Assembly: GCA_035353175.1 (NCBI GenBank)
Contig: DAOPZC010000004.1
Location: forward strand, 140,548 to 204,547
From: DAOPZC01 sp035353175
Lineage (GTDB): Bacteria > Verrucomicrobiota > Kiritimatiellia > RFP12 > UBA1067
DNA: 64,000 nucleotides
Direction: 5' to 3'
A program made the translations under genes and the position numbers. The notes below the pieces were generated by a model. The model was not told the DNA's origin. It ran no database searches and worked only from the letters and a program-made list of their open reading frames with translations. The number at the start of each line of letters is the position of its first letter. Position 1 is the stretch's first letter. This document shows positions 52,658 to 62,146 of the stretch, piece by piece.

Positions 52658-53200
52658 TCAGAGTCTGATCCGTCGTGAGGGTAGAGAGGTGTGTCCGGAA
52701 TGCGAACAGAGATATGACATCAGTTCGCGGACGAACCGTTCCGGATCATCCGGCGACACCACCACCCGGCGATCGGAAAAATCAAGAACCACGGCCTTTC
52801 TGAAATCAGTCAGATAAGCGCGGTAAGTTCCCAGCCGCCGACTCCAATACCAACCCGTGAATGAGAACAGACCGCCATTGCCGCAGGTGCGGATACTGCC
52901 TCGCGGAGCCGAGGGATCAAAACGAACCGCTCGCAATCCAGACAAGTCAAGCCGCGTATCCCACCACAGCCGTCGGATCAGCAGTATGCCTTCCCTGACC
53001 TCGTATCGGCGAACGACAAACGGCAGGGCCCCCAACAACACGGCGAACGGCAACAGTCGGACCATCCAGAAACCGGGGATAGGAAGTGACGCGACCCCGC
53101 AGAGGATGAAGATCGAAAGAATCGAGATGATCCACAGAGACCTGCTCCACGGCGCATCAAATGTCGTTACTTCCATTTCCACAGTCCTCTCGCATCGCAT
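52658..53200 (-). CDS. PH-like-domain membrane protein
   Basis: 180 aa from ATG 53200, which overlaps the stop of the upstream secreted protein by 1 bp (TAATG); an ATG at 53176 with GAGAGG is another possibility. Two hydrophobic segments (LWIISILSIFILCGVA, MVRLLPFAVLLGALPFVV) are followed by a beta-rich bacterial PH-like domain (RRYEVREGILLIRRLWWDTR, TGWYWSRRLGTYRAYLTD, VVVSPDDPERFVREL). Family functions are poorly known. It ends the glycan operon. Confidence 0.65.
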   Translation of the reverse strand: MRCERTVEMEVTTFDAPWSRSLWIISILSIFILCGVASLPIPGFWMVRLLPFAVLLGALPFVVRRYEVREGILLIRRLWWDTRLDLSGLRAVRFDPSAPRGSIRTCGNGGLFSFTGWYWSRRLGTYRAYLTDFRKAVVLDFSDRRVVVSPDDPERFVRELMSYLCSHSGHTSLPSRRIRL

Positions 53201-55848
53201 TACCACACCAACATTCCATTTCCCCTCAACGTCATGATCGCCGTGCACGAATCCGCCATAAACCGCGGTGTCACGGCGACATCATTCCACAAGATCTTCT
53301 TTTCGGGAACATTGTCGAACCGCGTGATCAGCACCTGATACTCGCTTTCCGGCCATACGGTAAGCGTCACCCGCATCGCGCCGCTGCCGGTCTTCTCCTG
53401 CCGGATCACGCCGGGAGCATGCACAAGCGAGCCATTGTCAAGTCGCGTCACCGTATACATCGGGATCTTGCCGTACGCCTCGGCCAGATGTGTTTGGACT
53501 GTGCTGGGATTGATCGCGGGGCCGTCACTCTTCTGTTGCCGCAACAGAAAATAGTCGGGCAGCAAACCGCCTCGCCCTTTTTCATCGCCAACCGGAAAAC
53601 ACATTTTCAATGCGGTGATCGTCATGCCGCGAGCCAACGTCTGCCATAAGTCGCGTTGGCTTTCATCCACTCGCGCGAGATCTTCCAGCGCCGACCGGTA
53701 AACCAGCCCGCACCACTGGACCGGCTGTCCGATCCAGTTCGGCGCCTGCCAATTGGTCGCTCCGATCACGCCGATCGTGGCATACAGTCCGACGTCACCC
53801 TCTGTCGGCGGTGACAGGTAAATCATGGCCATGCCCGTCCAGGCCCAATACCGAGCCTGTTCAAGATAACCGGTCTGACCGCTCAGCAGGTACCCCAGCA
53901 CATAACAGCGAACCAACCTCGCCGAGGCCACGATGTCGGGCGTGTGCAGGGGCATCTCCCATGGCTGCGCGCCGCGCGGCACCTGTCCAGTATAGCGGGC
54001 GGTCATATTGTCCAGCACGGCGAGCGCCGCGCGGATTGCCGTTTCGTCGCCGGTCAACGAGGCGTTGCTCAGCATTTCCTCGGCTGACATCGCGGTGAAC
54101 CCGTTGCAGTGATCGCTCCCCAGCGTCGAGGCGTAGTCCGTCTTTCCGGGTCTATAATAAGACACGCCCTCCGACAGCTGCTTCGCCAACTGGGCCGTGC
54201 GCGGTCCGGCCTGACGGACCAATCCCTCCACATTGCCATACAGCAACGCCCCGACAGGACGCTTAACGTGAGAAATTCCGCCTACCCCGAAGCAACCGGC
54301 AGGCAAATTCGCAATCGCCGTCCGGGACGCCTCAGTCAAACGCGCCTTCAACGCCGAATCGGATACGTGAGCGGCCAGATAAAGAAGATAGGCCGGAACG
54401 TCTTCAGCCTGTGCGGCGGGAAACGACTTCCCCCAGACCGCATGGCGCCATCGCCCCCCCTCATGCGCCGCGGAATCGAGCCACCCTGATGCCAACAACC
54501 TCACTGCGTCCTCGAAACCATTCGCGTAGCGCGGAAGAGCTGGCAACCCTGACCGCGCGACATAATCCGACACGGCCTCGGTCACCACATCCCCCTTGTC
54601 CCCGCACACCGTCACCGTACAGGTATACGTCTGGTCAACTTCTAGCCGCACTCCGCCATAGAGTGTAAACTCGCTTTCGAACCTGGCATCCCCGACCGCA
54701 GGCGACCACAGCCCCAACACATGCCCGCCGGAATTAAACACGCGGTCAGGCGAATCGAACAACGGCGACACCGGAATCGCTCCGGCCTTCCAAATCACCG
54801 ACACCCATTGCCCGGAAGCCGCCAGGGCCATCATCGGATAACACACCTTATATGCATCAACCATGCGCCGGTTAGAGGCCGTTCCGCGGATCTCCTTCTC
54901 GTTGCTCGAGGGTTCACAGTCCAGATACTCCACGCCGGGAAGCAATGCCTGCCGCTTCGATTCCCCGAACGTCCCAACCCCCGCAAAAAGCGTCAGCCAC
55001 GGCAAATGGATCACGTCGCGCACGGCATCAACGGACACGGAGGTCTCGATGCGGACGCCGCCCCTGTCGGACACGATGCGGCGCGACAGATGCCACACTG
55101 CGCCATCCGGATCACGTGTTTTCGCCCGAACAAGAATCCCGTCCGACACGTGTTCCGCGAAAACCACTGCTGCCGCGGGCACCACTGTCTTGACTTGGTT
55201 TCCGTCAATGTAGGCCAAGGTTTCCGCCGGGTTGGACTGAGCCATCTTCTGCCCGCCGACAAAACAGGCGAAGGCGTTCCATTTTACCGGATCATGAACG
55301 ACCAGAACCGGTCCCGACTCCACACGCCAAGCAGTATCCGGCAGGACCACGTCGGCCGGCTTTACGAACGCCGTCGCGGCGCGAGGTGTGAGCGGAAGCG
55401 CCCGCAATGTCCGCAACGTGACATGCCCTTTCGCCCCCGGCGGGTCCAAGCGGAAACGCAACCGGTCAGAAGCGAGGGGAAGAACGCCTTTATAGACCTC
55501 CGAAGAAGTCTCAGACCGAGTCATGAAGATGGATGCGTCCGCGGTGAAATTCTGACCTGGCGACGCGAAGAATAATTGGAACGCTCCGTCTTCACCACAT
55601 TCCGCATCCAGTGTCAAAACCAGTTTCTGCGCATCACCCCGCCCCGGAATAGCGATTTCCGGCCCCTCCAGCCACGGGTCCTCTTCGCCCGTCAGTTCAA
55701 CCGTAAAACCGTTGGACTGACGCGCGTCGCGTGTCCGGGGATTTCCTCGCCAGCCATGGTCCTCTCTCGCGAAGTCGACCAGCGTCACGGGGCCCGCCGC
55801 AAAACACGAGACCGCAAAAACACCACCGAGGAGAAAGATTCCGCGCAT
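53200..55848 (-). CDS. Large secreted protein, probable (alpha/alpha)-barrel carbohydrate-active enzyme
   Basis: 882 aa from ATG 55848 with GGAG and a signal peptide to about VSCFAAG. I do not recognise the family. The N-terminal ~500 residues are beta-rich (sugar-binding-like sandwich domains, e.g. VTLVDFAREDHGWRGNPR, LVLTLDAECGEDGAFQLFF). From about residue 500 a helical region (NGFEDAVRLLASGWLDSAAH, ALAVLDNMTARY, ARLVRCYVLGYLLSGQTGYL, EQARYWAWTGMAMIYL) has the spacing of an (alpha/alpha) toroid, as in polysaccharide lyases and GH families. A C-terminal beta domain follows. It may degrade or modify a glycan; that is inference. Confidence 0.65.
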   Translation of the reverse strand: MRGIFLLGGVFAVSCFAAGPVTLVDFAREDHGWRGNPRTRDARQSNGFTVELTGEEDPWLEGPEIAIPGRGDAQKLVLTLDAECGEDGAFQLFFASPGQNFTADASIFMTRSETSSEVYKGVLPLASDRLRFRLDPPGAKGHVTLRTLRALPLTPRAATAFVKPADVVLPDTAWRVESGPVLVVHDPVKWNAFACFVGGQKMAQSNPAETLAYIDGNQVKTVVPAAAVVFAEHVSDGILVRAKTRDPDGAVWHLSRRIVSDRGGVRIETSVSVDAVRDVIHLPWLTLFAGVGTFGESKRQALLPGVEYLDCEPSSNEKEIRGTASNRRMVDAYKVCYPMMALAASGQWVSVIWKAGAIPVSPLFDSPDRVFNSGGHVLGLWSPAVGDARFESEFTLYGGVRLEVDQTYTCTVTVCGDKGDVVTEAVSDYVARSGLPALPRYANGFEDAVRLLASGWLDSAAHEGGRWRHAVWGKSFPAAQAEDVPAYLLYLAAHVSDSALKARLTEASRTAIANLPAGCFGVGGISHVKRPVGALLYGNVEGLVRQAGPRTAQLAKQLSEGVSYYRPGKTDYASTLGSDHCNGFTAMSAEEMLSNASLTGDETAIRAALAVLDNMTARYTGQVPRGAQPWEMPLHTPDIVASARLVRCYVLGYLLSGQTGYLEQARYWAWTGMAMIYLSPPTEGDVGLYATIGVIGATNWQAPNWIGQPVQWCGLVYRSALEDLARVDESQRDLWQTLARGMTITALKMCFPVGDEKGRGGLLPDYFLLRQQKSDGPAINPSTVQTHLAEAYGKIPMYTVTRLDNGSLVHAPGVIRQEKTGSGAMRVTLTVWPESEYQVLITRFDNVPEKKILWNDVAVTPRFMADSCTAIMTLRGNGMLVW

Positions 55849-55909
55849 AGTCCCACTCCATGAAAACAAGTCGGACAGGTTGGGCCGGCCCGACTTGTCC
55901 AGTGCCGGG

Positions 55910-57277
55910 TTAACGCACTTCGACGATGCCGAGTGGCGCGGCGGTTTTCCAACCTCCGCGCGTAAAGTCCGGAACATCGACCGACGTCCCGCGTTTCAGC
56001 ACCGAGCGTTCGCTCAATTCCACGACACTGCTCCACAACGCCGTGTCGTAGACGCTGATATCCAGCGGCAGCCCATTGCGCAGGCAATAGCACAGTCGCA
56101 GCAACAGCAGATAGTCCATACCGCCATGGCCGCCGGCCTTCTTGGCAGTATCCCCGTTCTTATCCCATAAAGGATGCACATATTTGGCCTTCAGTGCGGC
56201 CAACTCCGCATCGCTCATCCACCCGTGCGCCTTGGGCGCAAGCGCGACGCGCAGAGGATAGTCCGTCAGGGTGCCTTTCGTGCCGGTGATCGTGTTGATG
56301 CGACTGTAAGGGCGCGGATTGGTGGTATTGTGCTGCACCATGATCGTCCGGCCGCGGCGGGTCCGGATGACGGTGGTGTTCATGTCGCCCAGCTTATATG
56401 TCTCCTTGGCCTCAGGACTGTTCTTACCCGAGTTCTCAACCGCGAATTCGGTCAGGCCGAACTGGTTCGAGCTGACCGAGGTTAGAAAATCGAAGTTATC
56501 GCCGCGGTTGATGTCCATGTATTGACAAATCGGCCCCATGCCGTGCATCGGATACGGATTGCCTGTATGGTCCTTGCTGAAGTTGAGCCGCCACATGCCC
56601 TGATATCCCGATTTGCTGAACTTGTAAGAGGCCAGATCGTGCAGATATGCGCCCTCGCCATGCACCAATTCGCCAAGGATCCCTTTACGGCAGAGCATCA
56701 GCGCAAACATCTCGTTCTCGCCATAACAGCAATTTTCCAGCATCATGCAATGTTGGCGAGTTTTTTCGCACGTCTCGACCAGCTCCCAACACTCGTCAAC
56801 CGTCACGGCTGCCGGCACCTCCACCGCGACGTGCTTACCGCACCTCATGGCGTAGAGCGCCATGGGTGTATGCAGAAGCCACGGCGTCGTCACATGTATC
56901 AAGTCGACTTTGTCAGATTCGCACAGTTTCTTCCAAGCATGCTCTGAACCGGCGTACACCGCCGTGTCGGGCTTTCCCTGCTCTTTCAGCCACTTCTGCT
57001 GGCTCTGCGCCCGGTCCGCGAACAAATCCGAAAGAGCGGTCACCTCGACGCCGGGGAGACTCGCATACGTATGCACCGCTCCCGGGCCGCGCGCGCCGAG
57101 ACCGATCACGCCGACCCGGATTCTCTCCAAGGGTTTACATTTCAGCCCCGTGACCGCCATATCAGGCACCCCGCCAAACACGGTCCGGCACCCCGCCATA
57201 CTTCCAACGGTAGCCGCGACAGCGCCCGCACCTAATGTCTGCTGCAGAAACGCCCTGCGCCCAAGACTTATCGACAT
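55910..57277 (-). CDS. Tat-exported GH109-like Gfo/Idh/MocA protein
   Basis: 455 aa from ATG 57277 (AAGGAG). Twin-arginine signal SLGRRAFLQQTLGAGAVA, then possible lipobox SMAGC30. NAD-binding VGVIGLGARGPGAVHTY (54-70). The segments ENCCYGENEMFALMLCRKG, HGEGAYLHDLASY, HGMGPICQYMDINRGD, GDMNTTVIRTRRGRTIMVQH and GHGGMDYLL match GH109 proteins, which cleave alpha-N-acetylgalactosamine with bound NAD by an oxidation-elimination mechanism. Alternative: an exported Gfo/Idh dehydrogenase. It follows glgB by 60 bp. Confidence 0.75.
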   Translation of the reverse strand: MSISLGRRAFLQQTLGAGAVAATVGSMAGCRTVFGGVPDMAVTGLKCKPLERIRVGVIGLGARGPGAVHTYASLPGVEVTALSDLFADRAQSQQKWLKEQGKPDTAVYAGSEHAWKKLCESDKVDLIHVTTPWLLHTPMALYAMRCGKHVAVEVPAAVTVDECWELVETCEKTRQHCMMLENCCYGENEMFALMLCRKGILGELVHGEGAYLHDLASYKFSKSGYQGMWRLNFSKDHTGNPYPMHGMGPICQYMDINRGDNFDFLTSVSSNQFGLTEFAVENSGKNSPEAKETYKLGDMNTTVIRTRRGRTIMVQHNTTNPRPYSRINTITGTKGTLTDYPLRVALAPKAHGWMSDAELAALKAKYVHPLWDKNGDTAKKAGGHGGMDYLLLLRLCYCLRNGLPLDISVYDTALWSSVVELSERSVLKRGTSVDVPDFTRGGWKTAAPLGIVEVR

Positions 57278-57336
57278 GGTCCTTCTCCTTTTAATGTGAA
57301 CCCTAATCTCCCCTTCCCCCACTCACCCAACTGAAC

Positions 57337-59385
57337 TCACATTATCATTGTAGGCTGAATGTCGTCAATGCCCGACCGTTTCCTTTCGAGGACCATCGCC
57401 GTACGACACGGCAAATAGACTTTAATGACGTGACACTTTTCATTGCCGCGCATCTCGGATAAGAGTTCAAACGTTTGACCCGGCTGGATGCGGGCATGTC
57501 CTCCAAACCGTTCTTCATCGCTGTCCAAAATCAAGCGATATTCGCCCGGGGGCACCACTACGGAATAGTCGGAAACAGACTCTGAACTGTGAAAATTGAA
57601 AAGAAACACCAGTGGCCCCCGCTCGAAAACAAGGATCTTGTTCTTGTCTGACACGAACAGCCTCCGCGGCACGGTTCCTTCCAAGGCCCCATACGCCTTA
57701 ACGGTTCGGATAATCGCCTCATCGAATTCGCCCAAACACCAATAGAGCAAATCAGGGTTGTCGCGCAAAGCCCATTGCCGCCGAGCATAATGATAGGAGA
57801 ATCCATTTCCTTCACGAGGGAAATCAATCCATTCCGGATGGCCGAATTCGTTCCCCATAAAATTCAGATACCCGTGCCCCACCGTAGCCAGGGTGGCCAG
57901 CCGCGCCAGCTTGTGCAACGCCACGCCGCGGTCCGTCTTCAGATTCGTTGTCGAACGCGACATCGCATCATAGATCGCAGCATCGACCAGTTGAAAGAAA
58001 AGCGTCTTCCCGCCCACCAAGGCCTGATCATGACTTTCCACATAGTTGACCGTTTGCTCGTCGGCGCGACGGTTCGTCAACTCGTGCCACAGATAACCGA
58101 TGCTCCAATCCTCGTCCCGCACATCGCGGACCAGACGGAACCAACATTCCGGCACCCCCATGGCCATGCGGTAGTCAAATCCCGAACCGAGATCATTCAG
58201 AGGCGCAGCAATCCCCGGCATGCCGCTCACATCTTCGGCTATCGAAATGGCGTCCGGACGAACCTCGTGGATCACCCGGTTTGCGAGGTTACAGTAGATC
58301 CACGCATCCTCGTCCACCGTCGTGTCAAAATACTGTCCGTAATCGATGAAATCGACGCCCAGCCCATGATGCAAGTAGAGCATACTGGTGATGCCATCGA
58401 AACGATACCCGTCAATATGAAACTCGTCCAGCCAGTAGCGGCAATTGGAGAGCAGAAAATGCAGCACGTCCGTCTTGCCGTAGTCGAAACAGCGCGAGTC
58501 CCATGCCTCATGCCAGCCACGCAATCCGTCATGGAAATACTGATAAGGAGTGCCGTCGAACAACGAAAGCCCCTCGCGCTCGTTTTTCACCGCATGGGAA
58601 TGCACGAGATCGATGATGACTGCAATCCCAGCTGCATGCGCCGCATCGACCAGCGCTTTCAGATCTTCGGGCGTACCGAACCGGGAAGAGCAAGCAAAGA
58701 AATTTGAGACGTGATAGCCGAAAGAGCCGTAATACGGATGCTCCATCACCGCCATCAGCTGGATCGTGTTGTACCCGGCTTTAACGATGCGCGGCAGCGT
58801 TTTTTCGCGGAATTCATTGTAGGTCCCCACCCCGTTTTTATCTTGAGCCATACCCACGTGCGCCTCGTAGATCAGAGGCACGCACGACGGCACCTTGAAT
58901 GCCGGTATCCGCCAGGCGTAAGGTTCTGGCGCCCACACCTGCGCAGCGAAAAGCAACGTGGCGGGATCCTGAATCACCCGCCGGGCGTATGCGGGAATGC
59001 GCTCCCCTCGGCCACCATTCCATGCGACCTCCAGACGGTAACACTGGCCGTGCGACAACGCGTCGGACGGCAGGTTAATCTCCCAAACGTCACGTCCCTG
59101 TAGACGGTGGAGCTTGAACGCCTCGCTCACCTGCCATCGCGAGAAATCGCCCACCAGCCAGATCGCCGTCGCGTTTGGCGCCCACTCGCGGAAAACCCAC
59201 CCCCCCGCCGTCTTGTGCAACCCGTAGTACTCATGTGCACACGCGAATTCAGCCAAAGACCCCGGCACCTTGGCCAGCACCGCCGCACGTTCACTGGCGA
59301 GTTTCGCGCGCCTTGCGATAATCTCTGCGAACGGTGCCAGATAAGGGTCATCCATCAGACACGAACGAAAGGCGGATACCGGCAT
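57337..59385 (-). CDS. glgB: 1,4-alpha-glucan branching enzyme (GH13, eukaryotic-like GH13_8)
   Basis: 682 aa with AGGAGG in front of ATG 59385. Domains: N-terminal CBM48 (FREWAPNATAIWLVGDFSRW, 66-84), then the GH13 barrel and C-terminal beta domain. Nucleophile Asp330 in IDGYRFDGITS, acid-base Glu384 in SIAEDVSG, and the late VESHDQAL motif. The YLHHGLG and NYVESHDQALVG forms are those of the eukaryotic/GH13_8 type rather than the classical E. coli GlgB. Makes alpha-1,6 branches in glycogen. 31 bp behind glgA. Confidence 0.94.
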   Translation of the reverse strand: MPVSAFRSCLMDDPYLAPFAEIIARRAKLASERAAVLAKVPGSLAEFACAHEYYGLHKTAGGWVFREWAPNATAIWLVGDFSRWQVSEAFKLHRLQGRDVWEINLPSDALSHGQCYRLEVAWNGGRGERIPAYARRVIQDPATLLFAAQVWAPEPYAWRIPAFKVPSCVPLIYEAHVGMAQDKNGVGTYNEFREKTLPRIVKAGYNTIQLMAVMEHPYYGSFGYHVSNFFACSSRFGTPEDLKALVDAAHAAGIAVIIDLVHSHAVKNEREGLSLFDGTPYQYFHDGLRGWHEAWDSRCFDYGKTDVLHFLLSNCRYWLDEFHIDGYRFDGITSMLYLHHGLGVDFIDYGQYFDTTVDEDAWIYCNLANRVIHEVRPDAISIAEDVSGMPGIAAPLNDLGSGFDYRMAMGVPECWFRLVRDVRDEDWSIGYLWHELTNRRADEQTVNYVESHDQALVGGKTLFFQLVDAAIYDAMSRSTTNLKTDRGVALHKLARLATLATVGHGYLNFMGNEFGHPEWIDFPREGNGFSYHYARRQWALRDNPDLLYWCLGEFDEAIIRTVKAYGALEGTVPRRLFVSDKNKILVFERGPLVFLFNFHSSESVSDYSVVVPPGEYRLILDSDEERFGGHARIQPGQTFELLSEMRGNEKCHVIKVYLPCRTAMVLERKRSGIDDIQPTMIM

Positions 59386-59416
59386 AGGCTGACCTCCTGG
59401 AACACTGAATTAAGCG

Positions 59417-60955
59417 TTATTCGAACGACCGCACAAGAGGACGCTTCAACATTTTCTCATAGATGTCGATGTAGGACTTCGCGCACGTCTCGTGATTAAA
59501 CCGCGCTTGCCCCTCACGCATAATCCGGGCGATATGGCCGGCTCGCTCCTCATCCGGCAACTTGTGGAAATCCATGGCCTTCTCCATCGCCCACTCCAGC
59601 CCTCGGCTGTCATAAATTTTGAAAACAAAACCGTTGCCTTTAGCTTTCGCGAGGTCGAGGTGTTCTACCGTGTCGTGCAGCCCCCCCGTGTCATGCACTA
59701 CCGGCAAAGAACCGTAAAGCTGCCCCACCATCTGCGGCAAGCCGCAAGGCTCGAACAGCGAAGGGACCAACGTGAAGTCGGAAGCGGCGAAACCGAGCTG
59801 CGACAGCGACTGGTTGAAATCGCAAACGGCCAATCGCCCATACAAATCGTGGTAGCGCAAAATATCGTAAAAGGGTTGTTGGTATGCGCCGTTCGCCACA
59901 ATTGCGACTTGGACGCGCCTCTTCGAATGGCGCGACATGAAACGATACAGGATGTCCGTGAGCAGCTGCGGACCTTTCTGCGCGGGATCCAAGCGCGAAG
60001 GCCAGAAGAAAAGCGGAGCATCCGGGTTTTCTTCAAGTCCGACCTTGTGCTGGAATGCGACTTTGTTCGCCCGCTTGGCCTCACGGTGAGTCTCCGCCGT
60101 ATAGCGCCGCTCCAGATTCGGATCGGTCTCGGGATTATCGGAAGAGTCCGGCGCATTCAGAATGCCAGCCGCGCAGCCGGCGCGATACTTGTTGCGGATT
60201 TCCTCGCGCAGCGCGCGCGGGATGAAATCGTGCCAGCCGTTGACGATCTCCTCCAAAAAAGTGGGACTGACCGTATTGATGAAATGCGAGGCGAAAACTC
60301 CGCTCGCCTGCATATCGATCGGATTGGTGTTCCGTGACTCCTCATAGTTATAAGGCACACGGGTATAATACAGATTGCTCCAGAATTCCGCCGCATCGAT
60401 CCCCGAGTCTTCGATCTGCGCCAGACTCAGATGGTGGGTGTGTATGTTGTGGACCGTAAAAAGGCAAGGGATGCCCATGCGCCGGGCTGCCCCCGGAATT
60501 AACCCTGTCATCCAGTCGTTGCAGTGGATCAGATCGGGCTGCACGGTGGGTATGATGTTGTTGATCACTTCGCGCGAGAATGCCAGCGCCAATTTCGGAT
60601 TCTCGTTCTGCGAATTGCTGTACACCGTCTCGCGGTAATAGAAGCAGCGGTCTTCGGCCAAATGGATCCGCAAATCGGGCAAACGGCTTTTGTAAACGCG
60701 CAGTTCATCGCTGATCAACTGCCCCACATCAACATGGAACATCCTGCGGTAATGGGGCAACGCCACGTGGACGTCCGCACCCAGATCAAACAGCGCGGCC
60801 ACCAGCGAAGCGGACACGTCCGCCAAACCGCCCGCCTTGGCCGTCAGTTTGCAGGCCATATTTCCCATTCCGGACGGGAGATAGGTTATCTCTGGCGTGA
60901 CGATCAAGATGCGCGGTTTCTCTGTCTGCTCGGTCAATCTCTTTGGTTTGGCCAT
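59417..60955 (-). CDS. glgA: Glycogen/starch synthase (GT5)
   Basis: 512 aa. Extends alpha-1,4-glucan from ADP- or UDP-glucose. The diagnostic N-terminal KAGGLADV (40-47) and the C-terminal E-x7-E region in SLFEPCGLPQMVGQLYGSLP are present, with HCNDWMTGLIPG and FTVHNIHTHHL between. The N-terminus is about 15 residues longer than usual; M1 is kept because no better start with a ribosome binding site is seen. Placed between the coiled-coil protein and glgB. Confidence 0.93.
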   Translation of the reverse strand: MAKPKRLTEQTEKPRILIVTPEITYLPSGMGNMACKLTAKAGGLADVSASLVAALFDLGADVHVALPHYRRMFHVDVGQLISDELRVYKSRLPDLRIHLAEDRCFYYRETVYSNSQNENPKLALAFSREVINNIIPTVQPDLIHCNDWMTGLIPGAARRMGIPCLFTVHNIHTHHLSLAQIEDSGIDAAEFWSNLYYTRVPYNYEESRNTNPIDMQASGVFASHFINTVSPTFLEEIVNGWHDFIPRALREEIRNKYRAGCAAGILNAPDSSDNPETDPNLERRYTAETHREAKRANKVAFQHKVGLEENPDAPLFFWPSRLDPAQKGPQLLTDILYRFMSRHSKRRVQVAIVANGAYQQPFYDILRYHDLYGRLAVCDFNQSLSQLGFAASDFTLVPSLFEPCGLPQMVGQLYGSLPVVHDTGGLHDTVEHLDLAKAKGNGFVFKIYDSRGLEWAMEKAMDFHKLPDEERAGHIARIMREGQARFNHETCAKSYIDIYEKMLKRPLVRSFE

Positions 60956-61002
60956 AAACTCTTTCCCCTCTGCCCACCGGATTCCATCGCCGCGATGGCT
61001 GC

Positions 61003-61401
61003 TTATTGTGCTTCACCCGTTTTTTCAGCGACCTTTTTGGACAACTCACGGATTTTCGTTTTCTCGACATCGAGTTGGCGAAGCCTCTCCTTAATTTCAG
61101 GCACCTCCTGCACTATTTCCTGCAGTTTCGCTTGCGTATGGAGCAACGTCTGTTGAAGTTCGCGGTAACGCATCCGCAACGCGTCAATCTCCGGCGTCGA
61201 ATATTTCGGCTCGGACCAGGCTTGACTGATCTCTTTTTCAAGTTTATGCGCGCGAATCATGGTTTTGGCGCGCTCGGCCATCCAATCGTTCACCTGCTTC
61301 ATTTCGGCTTCCGAAAGACGAGAAACATCCTGCGCCGTAAGGGACACCGCATTGCCGACAAGAAACACCAAGAAAATCACACACCGAAATACCGTTTGCA
61401 T
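61003..61401 (-). CDS. Small secreted coiled-coil protein
   Basis: 132 aa, not recognised. GAGGAGAG before ATG 61401; signal peptide to about SLTA; the rest is charged and helical with long heptad-like stretches (EKEISQAWSEPKYSTPEIDA, QQTLLHTQAKLQEIVQEV, PEIKERLRQLDVEKTKIREL). Probably periplasmic. First gene of the glycogen operon, behind the promoter at 61435-61462; 47 bp to glgA. A link with glycogen is only by position. Confidence 0.6.
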   Translation of the reverse strand: MQTVFRCVIFLVFLVGNAVSLTAQDVSRLSEAEMKQVNDWMAERAKTMIRAHKLEKEISQAWSEPKYSTPEIDALRMRYRELQQTLLHTQAKLQEIVQEVPEIKERLRQLDVEKTKIRELSKKVAEKTGEAQ

Positions 61402-61434
61402 ATACTCTCCTCAATTCATTCAACAGTCGTAATG

Positions 61435-61462
61435 ATTATACGCGAAAAACGACGTTATGCAA
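61435..61462 (-). promoter_or_regulatory. Promoter of the coiled-coil/glgA/glgB operon
   Basis: Minus strand TTGCAT (61462-61457), 16-bp spacer, consensus TATAAT (61440-61435), 34 bp before the ATG at 61401. Confidence 0.65.
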
Positions 61463-61507
61463 CCCGATACCGGCCGCCCGCGGCCATTGCTCTCTCCCCC
61501 TTGCCGT

Positions 61508-62140
61508 TTATCTGAACCCCGCAAGTTTGTGCGTCTGCAACGAAAGCAACCACTTGCCCTGGCGTCTTCCTCGATTAAGTTCGCCCAGCAGCCGGACCGT
61601 CTCTTCTATGTTTATCATCCCCTCCCGTTCGCATGGCGACAGAAAATAATGAAGAGCCTCAATGCGGTTGCGCATCTCTTCGCAGAACGAGCGGACATCG
61701 CCATCCACCACGACACGGACCTCGTCCGCACGCGTCACCATGCGCTCATCCTCGTACAAAAACGCATAGAGCGCTTTGGGTGAAACCGACAGGTAATCAA
61801 TTTTGCGCAAACATTCCTGAGGCGGCGCGACGAGGCCGTTTGTCTCGGCGCCGATCCAATAGCCCAGATCTTTGAATTTTGACAGAAGGTCTTCAAGTCC
61901 CTCTTGAATGAACGGCTCCCCCCCCGTGAGAATCAGCGCCTTGGAACGGAACTCGGCCACCCGTGCGACAACCGCATCAATGCCGAGCGACTCGTGCGTG
62001 GCGAAATCGGTATCGCACCACGGGCAGTACAAATTGCACCGTCCGAAACGCAAAAAAACGACCTCTTTGCCGGTGTTGTACCCTTCGCCCTGCAACGACT
62101 GGAAAATCTCAACTACCGGATATGTCTGATCGTCCAGCAT
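61508..62140 (-). CDS. queE: 7-carboxy-7-deazaguanine synthase
   Basis: Radical SAM enzyme that contracts the ring of carboxytetrahydropterin to form 7-carboxy-7-deazaguanine in queuosine/preQ1 biosynthesis. 210 aa. SAM cluster CNLYCPWCDTDF with the QueE-type spacing, QGEGYNTG near the N-terminus, LTGGEPFIQEG and AETNG. Last gene of queF-queC-queD-queE, 6 bp after queD. Confidence 0.95.
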   Translation of the reverse strand: MLDDQTYPVVEIFQSLQGEGYNTGKEVVFLRFGRCNLYCPWCDTDFATHESLGIDAVVARVAEFRSKALILTGGEPFIQEGLEDLLSKFKDLGYWIGAETNGLVAPPQECLRKIDYLSVSPKALYAFLYEDERMVTRADEVRVVVDGDVRSFCEEMRNRIEALHYFLSPCEREGMINIEETVRLLGELNRGRRQGKWLLSLQTHKLAGFR

Positions 62141-62146
62141 GCGGGC

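Noticed and set aside
52454..52678. 74-residue frame overlapping the tRNA
   Set aside because: Runs through the tRNA gene and into the antisense of the PH-like gene; no signal.
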